From NCBI GenBank assembly GCA_937996795.1, contig CALKUH010000069.1, positions 1 through 64,000 of the forward strand: a stretch of DNA of 64,000 bases. Direction: 5' to 3'. Source of the DNA: an uncultured Verrucomicrobiota bacterium. GTDB lineage: Bacteria; Verrucomicrobiota; Kiritimatiellia; CAIVKH01. A program made the translations under genes and the position numbers. Below, one piece after another: positions 41,313 through 49,614 of the stretch (position 1 is the first letter of the stretch; each line of letters starts with the position of its first letter). Below the pieces are notes generated by a model. It saw only the letters and a program-made list of their open reading frames with translations. It was not told where the DNA came from and did not search any database.

Positions 41313-42884
41313 CCCGCCCGCGGGCCCGACGCTGAACCACACGCGCGATTTGCTGCCGTGCGCGAACCGCCCGAAGGGGTGGTCGCCGACAATCGCGCGG
41401 ACTTCGTCCAGCCGGCTCGCATCGGTGATGATGAAATTCCGTGGTTGCGCGGCGAGGAGGCGGCGCAGTTCCTCCTCGTTGTCCGCCATGCGCCCGGGGC
41501 GTTTCGCGTAGAGGGAGATGATCTCCCCCTGCATCTTGTAGCAGATGAGGTGGTGGCCGGGCGGGAGGACCTCCTGCACGATGCCGATGATTTCGTCCGG
41601 CGTCTTCTCGTCGTCGAACTCGTGATAGACGAGCGTGCCGATGAACGAGAAGGCGACGAGTGTTCCGGCGGCGGCTGCGGCGAGCCAGCGCGGACTGGCT
41701 GCCGGTTGGCGCGAGGACAGCACGATGCCGGCCACGAAGGCGATGACGGAGGGTGCGGCGTACCACCAGGACAGATCGGCCTTGGGGATCGCCGCCGCCA
41801 CGCACAATCCACCCGCGAGCACCCCCATCAGGATGAGCGCCGCGCCGCGCGAACGCGCGAGCCATGCGCGCGATACCGAAGTCCATCGCTCAATGCCCGC
41901 GGCGACGAGCAGGGCGGCGGCGGGATAGACGAGCAGGATGTAGAGGTTGCGTTTGCTCACGCTGAGGCTGAAGAGCAGGATCACGATCGCGATCCACGCG
42001 AGCAGGCGGCGCAGTTCCCGCAAATCCTCGTCGCGACGGCTCAGGGCGTGGATGCTGAGCGGCAGCAGCAGCGTCCACGGCAGGAAGTCGAGCGGGAAGT
42101 AGTAGAGGAAATAGTACCAGGGCTGGCGGTGGTTGAATGCGCCGGCGACACGCCCGACATTTTGTTTGAACAGCAGCTCATCAAAGTAGCCAGCCGGCGC
42201 GCCCTGCCACCATGCGGCGAGCAACCAGAGACCCGGGACGGCCAGCGCGACGAGCGGGCCCCAGACCCAGTGCCAGCCGCGCAGATGTTTCGTGTCGCCC
42301 GCGGCCCACTGGGCCGCGACATACACCGCCATCGGGATGAGCAGGCCGACAGGGCCCTTGGCGAGGACCGCGAAGCCGAAGCACAGGTAGGCGGCGAGTT
42401 GGCGCCAGGCACGATGGCCCGTGAAGAGGAAATAGAGGCCCGCCATTTCGAGGCCGCACAACAGCATGTCAATCTGGCCGAATCCGCCTTTGTTCCAAAA
42501 AAGATAGGACGACGGCAGCAGCAGCGCGACCCACCAGCTCGTGCGCGGGCCGTGCCACAAGGCGGCGAGGCGGGTGATGGAGAAGAGCGCGAGCAATGCG
42601 CCGAGCAGGCTTGGCATGCGCGTGGCGACGTGTTCCGGAAGCCCGGCGGCGACGCCGGCGTTGATGAGCCAGAACATCAGCGGCGGCTTGTGCGCATAGA
42701 ATTCGCCCTGGCGGAAAGGAACAAGCCAGTGGCCACCCTCGCGCATTTCGCGCGCGACAAGGGCGAAGCGCGCCTCGTCCGGTGCCCACAGGTCGCGCCG
42801 CGCGTATTCGCCGCCCCAGAGGAAGAGGGCGAGCAGGAACAGAAGAAAGAAGGGGATCGTACGATCAAAACGAAGCGGCTGCAT
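41232..42884 (-). CDS. GT39/ArnT-like membrane glycosyltransferase
   Basis: A 550-residue protein with about 11-12 helices, of the PMT_2 family. The first periplasmic loop has 'ARRDLWAPDEARFALVAREM' with the acidic DE pair typical of catalysis, then 'YAHKPPLMFWLINAGV'. It would transfer a sugar from a polyprenyl-phosphate donor to a lipid or protein on the outer face. As the last gene of the polyketide operon (4 bases after the UbiE gene) it may glycosylate the phenolic lipid. The final 27 residues are read antisense to the YeeE/YedE gene and look non-homologous, perhaps after loss of an earlier stop. Confidence 0.82.
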   Translation of the reverse strand: MQPLRFDRTIPFFLLFLLALFLWGGEYARRDLWAPDEARFALVAREMREGGHWLVPFRQGEFYAHKPPLMFWLINAGVAAGLPEHVATRMPSLLGALLALFSITRLAALWHGPRTSWWVALLLPSSYLFWNKGGFGQIDMLLCGLEMAGLYFLFTGHRAWRQLAAYLCFGFAVLAKGPVGLLIPMAVYVAAQWAAGDTKHLRGWHWVWGPLVALAVPGLWLLAAWWQGAPAGYFDELLFKQNVGRVAGAFNHRQPWYYFLYYFPLDFLPWTLLLPLSIHALSRRDEDLRELRRLLAWIAIVILLFSLSVSKRNLYILLVYPAAALLVAAGIERWTSVSRAWLARSRGAALILMGVLAGGLCVAAAIPKADLSWWYAAPSVIAFVAGIVLSSRQPAASPRWLAAAAAGTLVAFSFIGTLVYHEFDDEKTPDEIIGIVQEVLPPGHHLICYKMQGEIISLYAKRPGRMADNEEELRRLLAAQPRNFIITDASRLDEVRAIVGDHPFGRFAHGSKSRVWFSVGPAGGLQPLLLEPAEQRDGTGDEHGEHDPRG

Positions 42885-42888
42885 GGAG

Positions 42889-43623
42889 TCAGTCTTTCCT
42901 GCAAATGATCCACTCCACAAGTCCACCCATGTAGACGCGGTGGGCGATGGGTTGCAAGCCAAAGGCGTCGAGCTGTACCCGCAGTTGGTCACAGTCCGGA
43001 TACGCGCGCAGGGATTCCGCGATGTAGCCGTACACATCGGCGTGTCCGTGCAGCGCGAGGCCCCAGAAGCCGCCCCAGAATTTGAGCAACGCGTAACCGG
43101 CACGCGCGGCCAGCGGATGCGGGGATTTACTGAAGTCGAGGAAGGCGAGGATGCCGCCGGGGCGCAGGACTCGGTGGACTTCGCGGATCGCGGTGGCGAG
43201 ATCGGGCGCGTTGCGCAAGGCGTAGCCGCCGGTGACGAGGTCCACGGAGGCGTCCGCGAACGGCAGCGCATGCATGTCGCCCTGCGTGAAGGTGATCCGC
43301 GTTTCGCGCGTCTGCGCGCGGGCGCGGTCGAGCATCTCCGGGGTCAGGTCGAGGCCGGTGACGCGGGCGCCGGGATGGCGCGCCGCCACCGCGCGGGTCA
43401 GGTCGCCGGTGCCGCAGGCGAGGTCCACGCAGTGCGCGGGGTTGGTCTCCGGCAGGCGGGCGATCATGTGGCGTTTCCACGCGGCGTCGCGTCCGAACGA
43501 GAGCAGGCGCGTGATCAGGTCGTAGCGCGGGGCGACTTCGCGGAAGAGCAGCGCATTGAACGCGCGCTTGTGATCGGGCGTGTCGAGATAGTCGCGGGCG
43601 TGGAGATTAAAGCGGGCATTCAT
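42889..43623 (-). CDS. UbiE/MenG-type methyltransferase
   Basis: A 244-residue class I SAM methyltransferase. The N-terminus 'FNALLFREVAPRYDLITRLL' and 'GRDAAWKRHMI' are UbiE/MenG blocks. SAM motif I is 'VDLACGTGDLTRAV', followed by 'GLDLTPEMLDRAR' and 'YALRNAPDLATAIREVHRVL'. In quinone synthesis this family C-methylates a prenylated hydroquinone. Here it lies inside the polyketide operon, so a methylation of the resorcinol or quinone product is as likely as menaquinone; the sequence does not decide. The start overlaps the upstream stop (ATGA). Confidence 0.88.
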   Translation of the reverse strand: MNARFNLHARDYLDTPDHKRAFNALLFREVAPRYDLITRLLSFGRDAAWKRHMIARLPETNPAHCVDLACGTGDLTRAVAARHPGARVTGLDLTPEMLDRARAQTRETRITFTQGDMHALPFADASVDLVTGGYALRNAPDLATAIREVHRVLRPGGILAFLDFSKSPHPLAARAGYALLKFWGGFWGLALHGHADVYGYIAESLRAYPDCDQLRVQLDAFGLQPIAHRVYMGGLVEWIICRKD

Positions 43624-45599
43624 GCGCGGGCCTCGGCGGGGTGGGGTTCGGTCATTCGGCAGGGGGGCGGGAGCGAGCGCATGGTGAACCAGCGCGCGGC
43701 CTGGTGGTGCGTGGAGGGATGACGCAGCAGTCGCGCCACGAGCAGGCCGCGCAGGCGGGACGCAAGCGGGCCGGTGCGGGTGCCGAGCCACATGCCGATG
43801 GCGGCGCGGGCGGCGGCGCGGCGGAAGGCCGTGCGCCGCGCGCGGGAATAGGCTGCCAGCGCGCGCGCCGGGTGCGCGCCGTCGCGCAGGATGCGGCGCA
43901 TCGTGTGGGCGAGCAGCGCGGCATCGCCGAAGCCGGTGTTCATGCCCTGGCCGCCGATGGGGCTCATGCCGTGCGCGGCATCGCCGCAGAAGACGACGCG
44001 CCCGCTAAAGAAACGCCGGAGTTCGTGGCGGTGCGGCTGGAATCCGCTGCGCCACACGCAGGCCGCGGCCGGCAGGCGGTGGCCGGTCAGGCGCGCGATG
44101 GTCTGCTCGAAGGGCTCGCACAAATCCGTCTCGTCGCGCCAGCCGGTGCGGATGATCCAGCGCCGGTATCCGCCGGGCAGCGGGAAGGATTCGACGGGTC
44201 GCTCGGGGCTGAAGTACAGGTGCGCCTCCTCGCCGAGGTCGGTGGTGTCCACATAATCCGCCATCGTGAAGCACGGGTTGTAGCGCTTGCGGCGCGCGCG
44301 CAGGTGGGTGAGCGCGCGCAGCGGGCTGTGGGCGCCGTCGCACGCGATGACGTACCGCGCGCGCAGCGTCTCTTCGCGTCCGCTGTTTTCCTCGCGCACA
44401 TCGACGCGGGCGCCGTCCCGGTGGCGGTGCAGCCCGACCACCGACCAGCCGCGCTGGATGCGGACGCCCGGCTCCGCGCGCAGGCGTTCGTCGAGCAGAC
44501 GCTCGGTCTCGACCTGCGGCAGGGAGAGGATGTAACGGTGCGTGCCGTCGACGCCCGCGAATCCGAGCCGTCCAACCGGCGTCTGCTCCTCGTGCACCGT
44601 TGCGCGGTGGATGCGCACGCCCGCGCGGATAAACGCATTGGAAAGGCCGAGATCGTCCAGCACGTCGAGGGAGGGCGGCGTGATGCCGATGGCCATCGAG
44701 TGGCGGCGCGGCTCGGTGCGCGCCTCGACCACGCACACGTCCAGTCCGGCGCGGCCCAGCAGGTTGGCCAGCAACAGGCCGACCGGCCCGGCGCCGACGA
44801 CGAGAACCTCGTGTGACGGCCCATCATGCGCAGCGGACGCGTTCGCGCGGGCGAATCGGGGAAACCAGAACGGCACGCGCTGCTGGTAGGCCTTGAACGC
44901 ATCGCCGAACAGCCGCCGGTAGCGCTGTTCCTTCAGCAGCGCGCCGACGACGCAATAGGCCGTCCAGCCGAGCGTGAAGATCAGCCGGTCGAGCGACCAT
45001 GTCGGCGCGGTCCAGAGGATGAGCGTGAACGCGATGTAGATGGGCTGGCGCACGTGGCGGTGCAGGAAACCCGTGGGCAGCGGGGGATAGCGCACCGCGC
45101 GCCGCTGCCAGACCGCGCGCCACCCGAGACTGCCGAGCTGCACCGCGAGCCCGGCCTCGCGCATCGCGATGACGAGCATCGCCCAACTCGCGGCATAGAG
45201 CAGGCTGAGCATCGCGAAAAGCGCCGGGCCCGGCGTCCACACGAACGAGGGCAGCGGCGACCACGCGGCGAAGCACAGGCCCAGTTGGAGCGAGGAGACC
45301 AGCGCGAATACCGTTGTCGACAGCTCGCGGCGCAGCGAAGGCGGGGCGAGCCGGCCGAGCCAGCGCCGGCCGCGCTGCGAGAGCAGGAACGAATGAAGCA
45401 GCGGGAACTGGAGGATCAGGGCGAGGTTCGCGGGCCAGGTCCAATGGCCGGTGGCGTGGCCGAACCCGTGGCGCAGCCCCGTGAAGAGGCCGTACACCAT
45501 CGACGCCACGGCGAAGGCGAACGCGGTGTGGGTGGCGAGGCCGTAGGCCAGGGCCCACGCGCGCTGCGAGGCGGTGTACGCTGGCGTTTCAGTCGGCAT
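43620..45599 (-). CDS. fusion of membrane methyltransferase-like domain and FAD monooxygenase
   Basis: A 659-residue protein with two distinct parts. Residues 1-250 form a membrane domain of about six helices like isoprenylcysteine methyltransferase, NnrU and MddA: 'HVRQPIYIAFTLILWTAPTW' (RQP at 184-186 where the family has RHP) and 'FGDAFKAYQQRVPFWFPR'. Residues about 263-640 are a PHBH-type FAD monooxygenase with 'VVGAGPVGLLLANLLGRAG', 'CDGAHSPLR' and 'GDAAHGMSPIGGQGMN' (near 538). In the Streptomyces srs pathway these are separate proteins, SrsB (methylation) and SrsC (ring hydroxylation). Here one chain may do both at the membrane. It starts inside the upstream gene and overlaps the UbiE gene by ATGA. 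Confidence 0.87.
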   Translation of the reverse strand: MPTETPAYTASQRAWALAYGLATHTAFAFAVASMVYGLFTGLRHGFGHATGHWTWPANLALILQFPLLHSFLLSQRGRRWLGRLAPPSLRRELSTTVFALVSSLQLGLCFAAWSPLPSFVWTPGPALFAMLSLLYAASWAMLVIAMREAGLAVQLGSLGWRAVWQRRAVRYPPLPTGFLHRHVRQPIYIAFTLILWTAPTWSLDRLIFTLGWTAYCVVGALLKEQRYRRLFGDAFKAYQQRVPFWFPRFARANASAAHDGPSHEVLVVGAGPVGLLLANLLGRAGLDVCVVEARTEPRRHSMAIGITPPSLDVLDDLGLSNAFIRAGVRIHRATVHEEQTPVGRLGFAGVDGTHRYILSLPQVETERLLDERLRAEPGVRIQRGWSVVGLHRHRDGARVDVREENSGREETLRARYVIACDGAHSPLRALTHLRARRKRYNPCFTMADYVDTTDLGEEAHLYFSPERPVESFPLPGGYRRWIIRTGWRDETDLCEPFEQTIARLTGHRLPAAACVWRSGFQPHRHELRRFFSGRVVFCGDAAHGMSPIGGQGMNTGFGDAALLAHTMRRILRDGAHPARALAAYSRARRTAFRRAAARAAIGMWLGTRTGPLASRLRGLLVARLLRHPSTHHQAARWFTMRSLPPPCRMTEPHPAEARA

Positions 45600-46119
45600 G
45601 GGGATCCGGTTGCGCGGCGTCGATGCGCGCGCGGGCCTCGGCTTCCGACAAGTCCAGCCGGTCGGCGAGGATCAGCGCCATGTTGCGGCGGAGGTAGTCG
45701 GGGCCCGGGGCGAAGGCGTCGAGCGGCGCGGCATCGGGCAGTTGCGCCGAACTCAGGCGGACCACGCCGCCCGTGCGCGCATCGATGAACTCAATCAGCA
45801 ACGTTTCGTGTGACGGGCGGTTCGGTTGCGCGCGGAGCTGTTCGCGCGCGGCGGTGAGTGCGGCGAGATAGCGGCGCGCGTCCGGATGCGCGCCCCAGTT
45901 CGCCGTTTCCTTTTCCGCAATGGCTTTGAGCACGCGGTCGAGGAAGCGCGTGTGCAGCGCAACTTCGATCCGCGTTTCGTCCGCTGTCGCAAACAGGCGC
46001 AGTTCGCCCTGCGGAATCCATCGGTTCGGCAGCGGCGCGGACAGCACCGGCTCGGAGGCCTGCGCGCCGGCGGCCAGCAGCAGGAGGAACACCAGCAGGG
46101 ATGACCGTCGCCCGATCAT
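45589..46119 (-). CDS. secreted protein of unknown function in the polyketide operon
   Basis: A 176-residue protein with a signal peptide at residues 1-22 (ends AQAS). The mature part has one long helical stretch with 'HTRFLDRVLKAIAEKETANW' and 'YLAALTAAREQLRAQP', then a beta segment 'ETLLIEFIDARTGGVVRLSS'. No family is recognised. It overlaps the type III PKS stop by 4 bases and the fusion gene start by 11 bases, so it is tied to the pathway. A carrier or chaperone for a hydrophobic product outside the membrane is possible but only a guess. Confidence 0.75.
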   Translation of the reverse strand: MIGRRSSLLVFLLLLAAGAQASEPVLSAPLPNRWIPQGELRLFATADETRIEVALHTRFLDRVLKAIAEKETANWGAHPDARRYLAALTAAREQLRAQPNRPSHETLLIEFIDARTGGVVRLSSAQLPDAAPLDAFAPGPDYLRRNMALILADRLDLSEAEARARIDAAQPDPHAD

Positions 46120-47273
46120 GCGGAAATCGTCTCCGTGGCCGGTTGTGCCGGACGCGGCGCGGACTGCGGGCCGACGGCGCGCAACAGGCCGAGTTCCACG
46201 GTGAGGCCGGGCCCGAAGGCGAGCGAGGCGAGCGTGGCGCCTTCGGGTTCGGCGGCCTGCTCCATCAGGCGCTTCAACACAAAGAGCACCGTGGCGCTGC
46301 TCATGTTGCCGTAGTCGGCGAGCACGCCGCGCGACACGTCGAGCGCGTGCGGCGGGAGCTCAAGGCTGCCGGCGAGGCCGTCGAGAATCGCGCGTCCGCC
46401 CGGGTGTACGGCCCAGGAGGCGACGCGATCAAGTTCGACGTCGTGTTCCGCGAGCATCGCCGTGAGGAGCGGGCGCGCCTTGAGACTGAGCAGGCGCGGC
46501 ACATAGGCGCTGAGGATCATGTCGAAGCCGTGGTCGCCGATGGTCCACGCCATGTCGCGTTCGCCCTCGGGCAGGAGGCGGGTGGAGAAGCCGCGCAGTT
46601 CAAAGGCGCGCGTGCCGGCGGGGAGCGGCCGCGCGCTGATGAGCGCCGCCGCGGCGCCGTCCGCGAAGAGCGCGTTTGCCAGCAGCGCGTCGGCGGTCGG
46701 CTTCACCTGCAGGTGCAGGCTGCACAATTCGAGGCACAGCACGAGCACGACGGCGTCCGGGTTCGCGCGGCAGAATTGCTCCGCCATGCGCAGCGCGGGG
46801 AACGCCGCATAGCAGCCCATGAAGCCGAGGTGGTAGCGCTCGACCGCGGGGTTCAGGCCGAAGCGGTGGGTCAGGTGGAGATCGGGTCCCGGGTTTGTGA
46901 AACCAGTGCAGGAGACCGTGACGACGTGCGTGACATCCGTCGCGGCGAGGTGCGGGGCGGCGGCAAACGCGCGCGTCACGGCGGCCGTCGCGAGGCCGGG
47001 ATACGTCTGCTCATAGATCCGGTTGCGTGCGCCGGTGGTGGGCTCCAGCAGCGCCCCCGCCTCGTCCTCGTGGAACAGCAGGGGTACGGCGCCGGGGGTG
47101 AAGTCGGGCAGCACGCTGTGCCGCTTGGCGATGCCGGACTGTTTGTACACGGGCCCGGCGAGGCGCTGCATGCGCGGGTCGCGCAGCCAGCGTTTCATGC
47201 AGGACAGGGCGTGGTCCTGCGGGTAGGACGTGGCGGGTACGGCGGTTTCCAGGGCGTGGATGCATGCGTTCAT
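46116..47273 (-). CDS. type III polyketide synthase (chalcone/alkylresorcinol synthase family)
   Basis: A 385-residue ketosynthase homodimer-type enzyme. The catalytic triad is Cys154 in 'LGFMGCYAAFPALRMA', His290 in 'WAVHPGGRAILD' and Asn323 in 'DYGNMSSATVLF'; spacing matches plant chalcone synthase (164-303-336). 'VVTVSCTGFTNPGPD' is also conserved. It condenses an acyl-CoA starter with malonyl-CoA and cyclises the chain to a resorcinol or pyrone. Starter is not known, but the membrane-bound partner enzymes suggest a long-chain fatty acyl starter, giving alkylresorcinol. It overlaps the YceI stop and the downstream gene by ATGA. Confidence 0.93.
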   Translation of the reverse strand: MNACIHALETAVPATSYPQDHALSCMKRWLRDPRMQRLAGPVYKQSGIAKRHSVLPDFTPGAVPLLFHEDEAGALLEPTTGARNRIYEQTYPGLATAAVTRAFAAAPHLAATDVTHVVTVSCTGFTNPGPDLHLTHRFGLNPAVERYHLGFMGCYAAFPALRMAEQFCRANPDAVVLVLCLELCSLHLQVKPTADALLANALFADGAAAALISARPLPAGTRAFELRGFSTRLLPEGERDMAWTIGDHGFDMILSAYVPRLLSLKARPLLTAMLAEHDVELDRVASWAVHPGGRAILDGLAGSLELPPHALDVSRGVLADYGNMSSATVLFVLKRLMEQAAEPEGATLASLAFGPGLTVELGLLRAVGPQSAPRPAQPATETISA

Positions 47274-47818
47274 ATGGAGGGCTGCTCCCCGGGGGGCGGT
47301 ATGCGGACGTGGACATCGACGGTGTCGTGCACGCGGATCAGGCCGAGCACGGCAGGTGGCTTCAGCGCGAGGGCCTGGAGGGAGACGACGAAGTGCACAT
47401 CGAGCTGCGGCGCGCCGTCGGCGCCCGGCGCCGCGGTGATCGTCGCGGGCACCTCCAGCTCGCGGCCGTGGATGCGGAGGCGCAGGCGGTGGGTGGCGGA
47501 CCCGCCGGGTGCGAGGGCCGGCAGGTCCTCCATGAATCCGGAGAGGGTGGGGAATAGTTCCCCCTCGAGCATCCGCCACATGTTCCGGTCGCGCTTGTCG
47601 TGACCCGTGTGAAGGTCGGCGGCGCGGACGTGCAGGTCCACCCGCCACGCGCCATTCGTCTGGCGCATCCAGGTCGGCGCCTCCGCGGTGGCTTCCCCGG
47701 AAAACGCGTGCAGCGTGGAGTCGCCGGTGAACGTGATGTGCGATGCCGGCGCCGCCCAGGCCGACGCGGCGCCGGCGAGGAACAGGGCGAACGCACTCGC
47801 CACTCGTTTGTTTTTCAT
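47270..47818 (-). CDS. YceI-like lipocalin-fold secreted protein
   Basis: A 182-residue exported protein. A signal peptide ends near residue 23 (AWAA). The rest resembles the YceI beta-barrel: 'HITFTGDSTLHAFSGEAT' at the start, 'HTGHDKRDRNMWRML' in the middle. YceI proteins bind polyisoprenoid or other long lipids. As first gene of the operon it could carry an isoprenoid or the phenolic lipid product in the periplasm. ATG 47818 gives the signal peptide. The stop overlaps the PKS start. Confidence 0.82.
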   Translation of the reverse strand: MKNKRVASAFALFLAGAASAWAAPASHITFTGDSTLHAFSGEATAEAPTWMRQTNGAWRVDLHVRAADLHTGHDKRDRNMWRMLEGELFPTLSGFMEDLPALAPGGSATHRLRLRIHGRELEVPATITAAPGADGAPQLDVHFVVSLQALALKPPAVLGLIRVHDTVDVHVRIPPPGEQPSI

Positions 47819-47846
47819 AATGGGTATACAATCTGCCGCGTGGACC

Positions 47847-47886
47847 GCCGTTTCAACGGCGTCCGCCTTACATCTTCGTAAGGCGG
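47847..47886. promoter_or_regulatory. divergent control region with two perfect dyads
   Basis: The 84-base gap between yceI-like and regulator genes holds GCCGTT-TC-AACGGC (47847-47860) and, three bases on, CCGCCTTAC-N6-GTAAGGCGG (47863-47886), both with perfect arms. They could be operators for the adjacent response regulator, or leader hairpins. Seen directly; binding is inferred. Confidence 0.6.
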
Positions 47887-47902
47887 CGCCTCTCGCACAA
47901 CC

Positions 47903-48583
47903 ATGGATCTGCTGTTGGTGGAAGACGACGCGACGCTGCGCCGTTCCCTGGCCCGCGGGCTGGGCGAACAGGGGTATGCCGTGCGCGCATGCGCCAGCCT
48001 CGCACAGGCGCGCAGCGCCTGGGCGGGGCATCCGGCGGATTTGGTCCTGCTGGATCTCGGGTTGCCGGACGGCGACGGGATCGAATGGCTGCGCGAGGTC
48101 CGCGCGGACGCCCCCTCGGTGCCGGTGATCATCCTGACGGCGCGCGATGCGCTGGACGACCGCGTGCGCGGGCTCGACAGCGGCGCGGACGATTATCTCG
48201 TGAAGCCCTTTGCCTTCCCGGAGCTGCTCGCGCGCATCCGCGCCCGGCAGCGGCGCGCCGACCCGGGGGCCGCGCTGGTCCTGCGCGTCGGCGACCTGGA
48301 ACTCGACGTGATGCAGCGGCGCGTGAAGCGGGGCGGCGCCGCCATCGAGTGCACGCCGCGCGAATTCGACCTCCTCCTCCACCTCGCGCGCCACGCCGGG
48401 CAGCCGGTGTCGCGCGCCCGCCTCGCGGAGGATGTGTGGAAAATCAAAAGCCGCATGACGTCGATGGACAATGTCATCGACGTGCAGCTCTCGCGCCTGC
48501 GCGAGAAGGTGGACCGCGACGCGCCGGTGCGCCTGATCCACACCGTGCGCGGGCTGGGCTACATGTTGAAGGAGCCGTCATGA
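47903..48583 (+). CDS. OmpR-family response regulator
   Basis: A 226-residue regulator. The receiver (1-118) has E7-D8-D9, acceptor D51 in 'LVLLDLGLPDGDG' and 'DYLVKPFAF' with Lys. The winged-helix DNA-binding domain spans about 128-224 ('CTPREFDLLLHLARHAGQ', 'MDNVIDVQLSRLREKVD', 'HTVRGLGYML'). It is most like QseB/PmrA-type regulators. It heads a plus-strand run with its kinase and an ECF sigma factor, divergent from the polyketide operon that it may control. ATG 47903 precedes the first strand. Confidence 0.93.
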   Translation: MDLLLVEDDATLRRSLARGLGEQGYAVRACASLAQARSAWAGHPADLVLLDLGLPDGDGIEWLREVRADAPSVPVIILTARDALDDRVRGLDSGADDYLVKPFAFPELLARIRARQRRADPGAALVLRVGDLELDVMQRRVKRGGAAIECTPREFDLLLHLARHAGQPVSRARLAEDVWKIKSRMTSMDNVIDVQLSRLREKVDRDAPVRLIHTVRGLGYMLKEPS

Positions 48584-49614
48584 ACCTGTCGCTGCGCGCC
48601 CGCTATTTCCGGTCGCTGATGGTCCTGCTCACCGCTTCCTGCGCCGCGTTCCTGTTGCTCTTCAGCGTTTACGAGTGGCGCGAGCACGGCGGCCTCAGCC
48701 GCGACGGCATTGACGAGGTGCTGTACCTGCTGGGGCTCATGCTCCTGATGACGCCGTTCGTCCTGTGGGCGGCGTGGCAGATTGCCGGGCAGTTGCTGCA
48801 CCCGTTGCGCGCCGTGCTCGGCACCGCGGAACGCATCCGCGCCGGGAACCTGAACGAACGCATCCCGGTCGGCGGCCCGCGCGACGAACTCGTGCGGACC
48901 GGCGAGGCGCTGAACCATGCGTTCGATCGCTACGCCGACGCCGTGGCGCGCCTCGAGCGTTTCAGCGCGGATGCCTCGCACCAGTTGCGCACGCCGCTGG
49001 CCGCGGTGCGGGCGGCGGGCGAGGTCTGCCTGCAGCAGGAGCGTTCACCGGAGGCGTACCGCGAGACGATCGGCGAAATGCTCGAAGAGGTGGATCACAT
49101 GCAGCACACGGTCGAGCAGTTGCTCCAGCTCGCGCGCCTGGATCCGGCGTTGTTGCGCGGCACGGAGGCGCTTGACCTGCGCGCCGCGCTGCGGGAGTGG
49201 GCGATGGACATGGCGGCGGCCGCCGCCGATCACGGCATCCGCATCGATCCGCCGCCGGAGGGGCCGCCCTTGCCGATGCGCGCGCACCCGCGCTTGTTGC
49301 GCGAGGTCTTCGTGAACCTGCTCAACAACGCCCTCGCCGCGACGCCCGACGGCGGCGTGATCCGCTGCGGCGTGGCCCGGACACCCGACGGGCGGATCGC
49401 GTGGACCGTGGAGGATTCCGGCCCCGGCATTCCGCCGGAGGATCGCGCGCGTGTGCGCGATCGCTTCTATCGCGGCGCCCGCGCCCAGGGTCGCGGCGCC
49501 GGCCTCGGCCTCTCCATTGTCGAGCACATCGTGGACCTGCACGGCGGATTGCTGGAGATTGAAACCAGTGAAGCCCTCGGCGGCGCCTGCCTCCGCATGA
49601 CCTTCCCCCCATGA
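48580..49614 (+). CDS. sensor histidine kinase
   Basis: A 344-residue inner-membrane kinase. TM1 at about 12-30, a very short periplasmic loop of about 18 residues, TM2 at about 48-70, and a HAMP domain at about 75-125. HisKA has His134 in 'FSADASHQLRTPLAAVRAAG'. The ATPase has 'NLLNNALAATPDGG', 'VEDSGPGIPPED' and 'RGAGLGLSIVEHIVDLH'. The short loop suggests it senses within the membrane or through a partner. It overlaps the regulator stop and the sigma gene start, each by ATGA. Confidence 0.92.
   Translation: MNLSLRARYFRSLMVLLTASCAAFLLLFSVYEWREHGGLSRDGIDEVLYLLGLMLLMTPFVLWAAWQIAGQLLHPLRAVLGTAERIRAGNLNERIPVGGPRDELVRTGEALNHAFDRYADAVARLERFSADASHQLRTPLAAVRAAGEVCLQQERSPEAYRETIGEMLEEVDHMQHTVEQLLQLARLDPALLRGTEALDLRAALREWAMDMAAAAADHGIRIDPPPEGPPLPMRAHPRLLREVFVNLLNNALAATPDGGVIRCGVARTPDGRIAWTVEDSGPGIPPEDRARVRDRFYRGARAQGRGAGLGLSIVEHIVDLHGGLLEIETSEALGGACLRMTFPP

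Noticed and set aside
42889..43271. Extension of the glycosyltransferase reading frame upstream of 42884
   Set aside because: The extra 129 codons overlap the UbiE gene in another frame and lack homology; the ATG at 42884 starts right before the first membrane helix.
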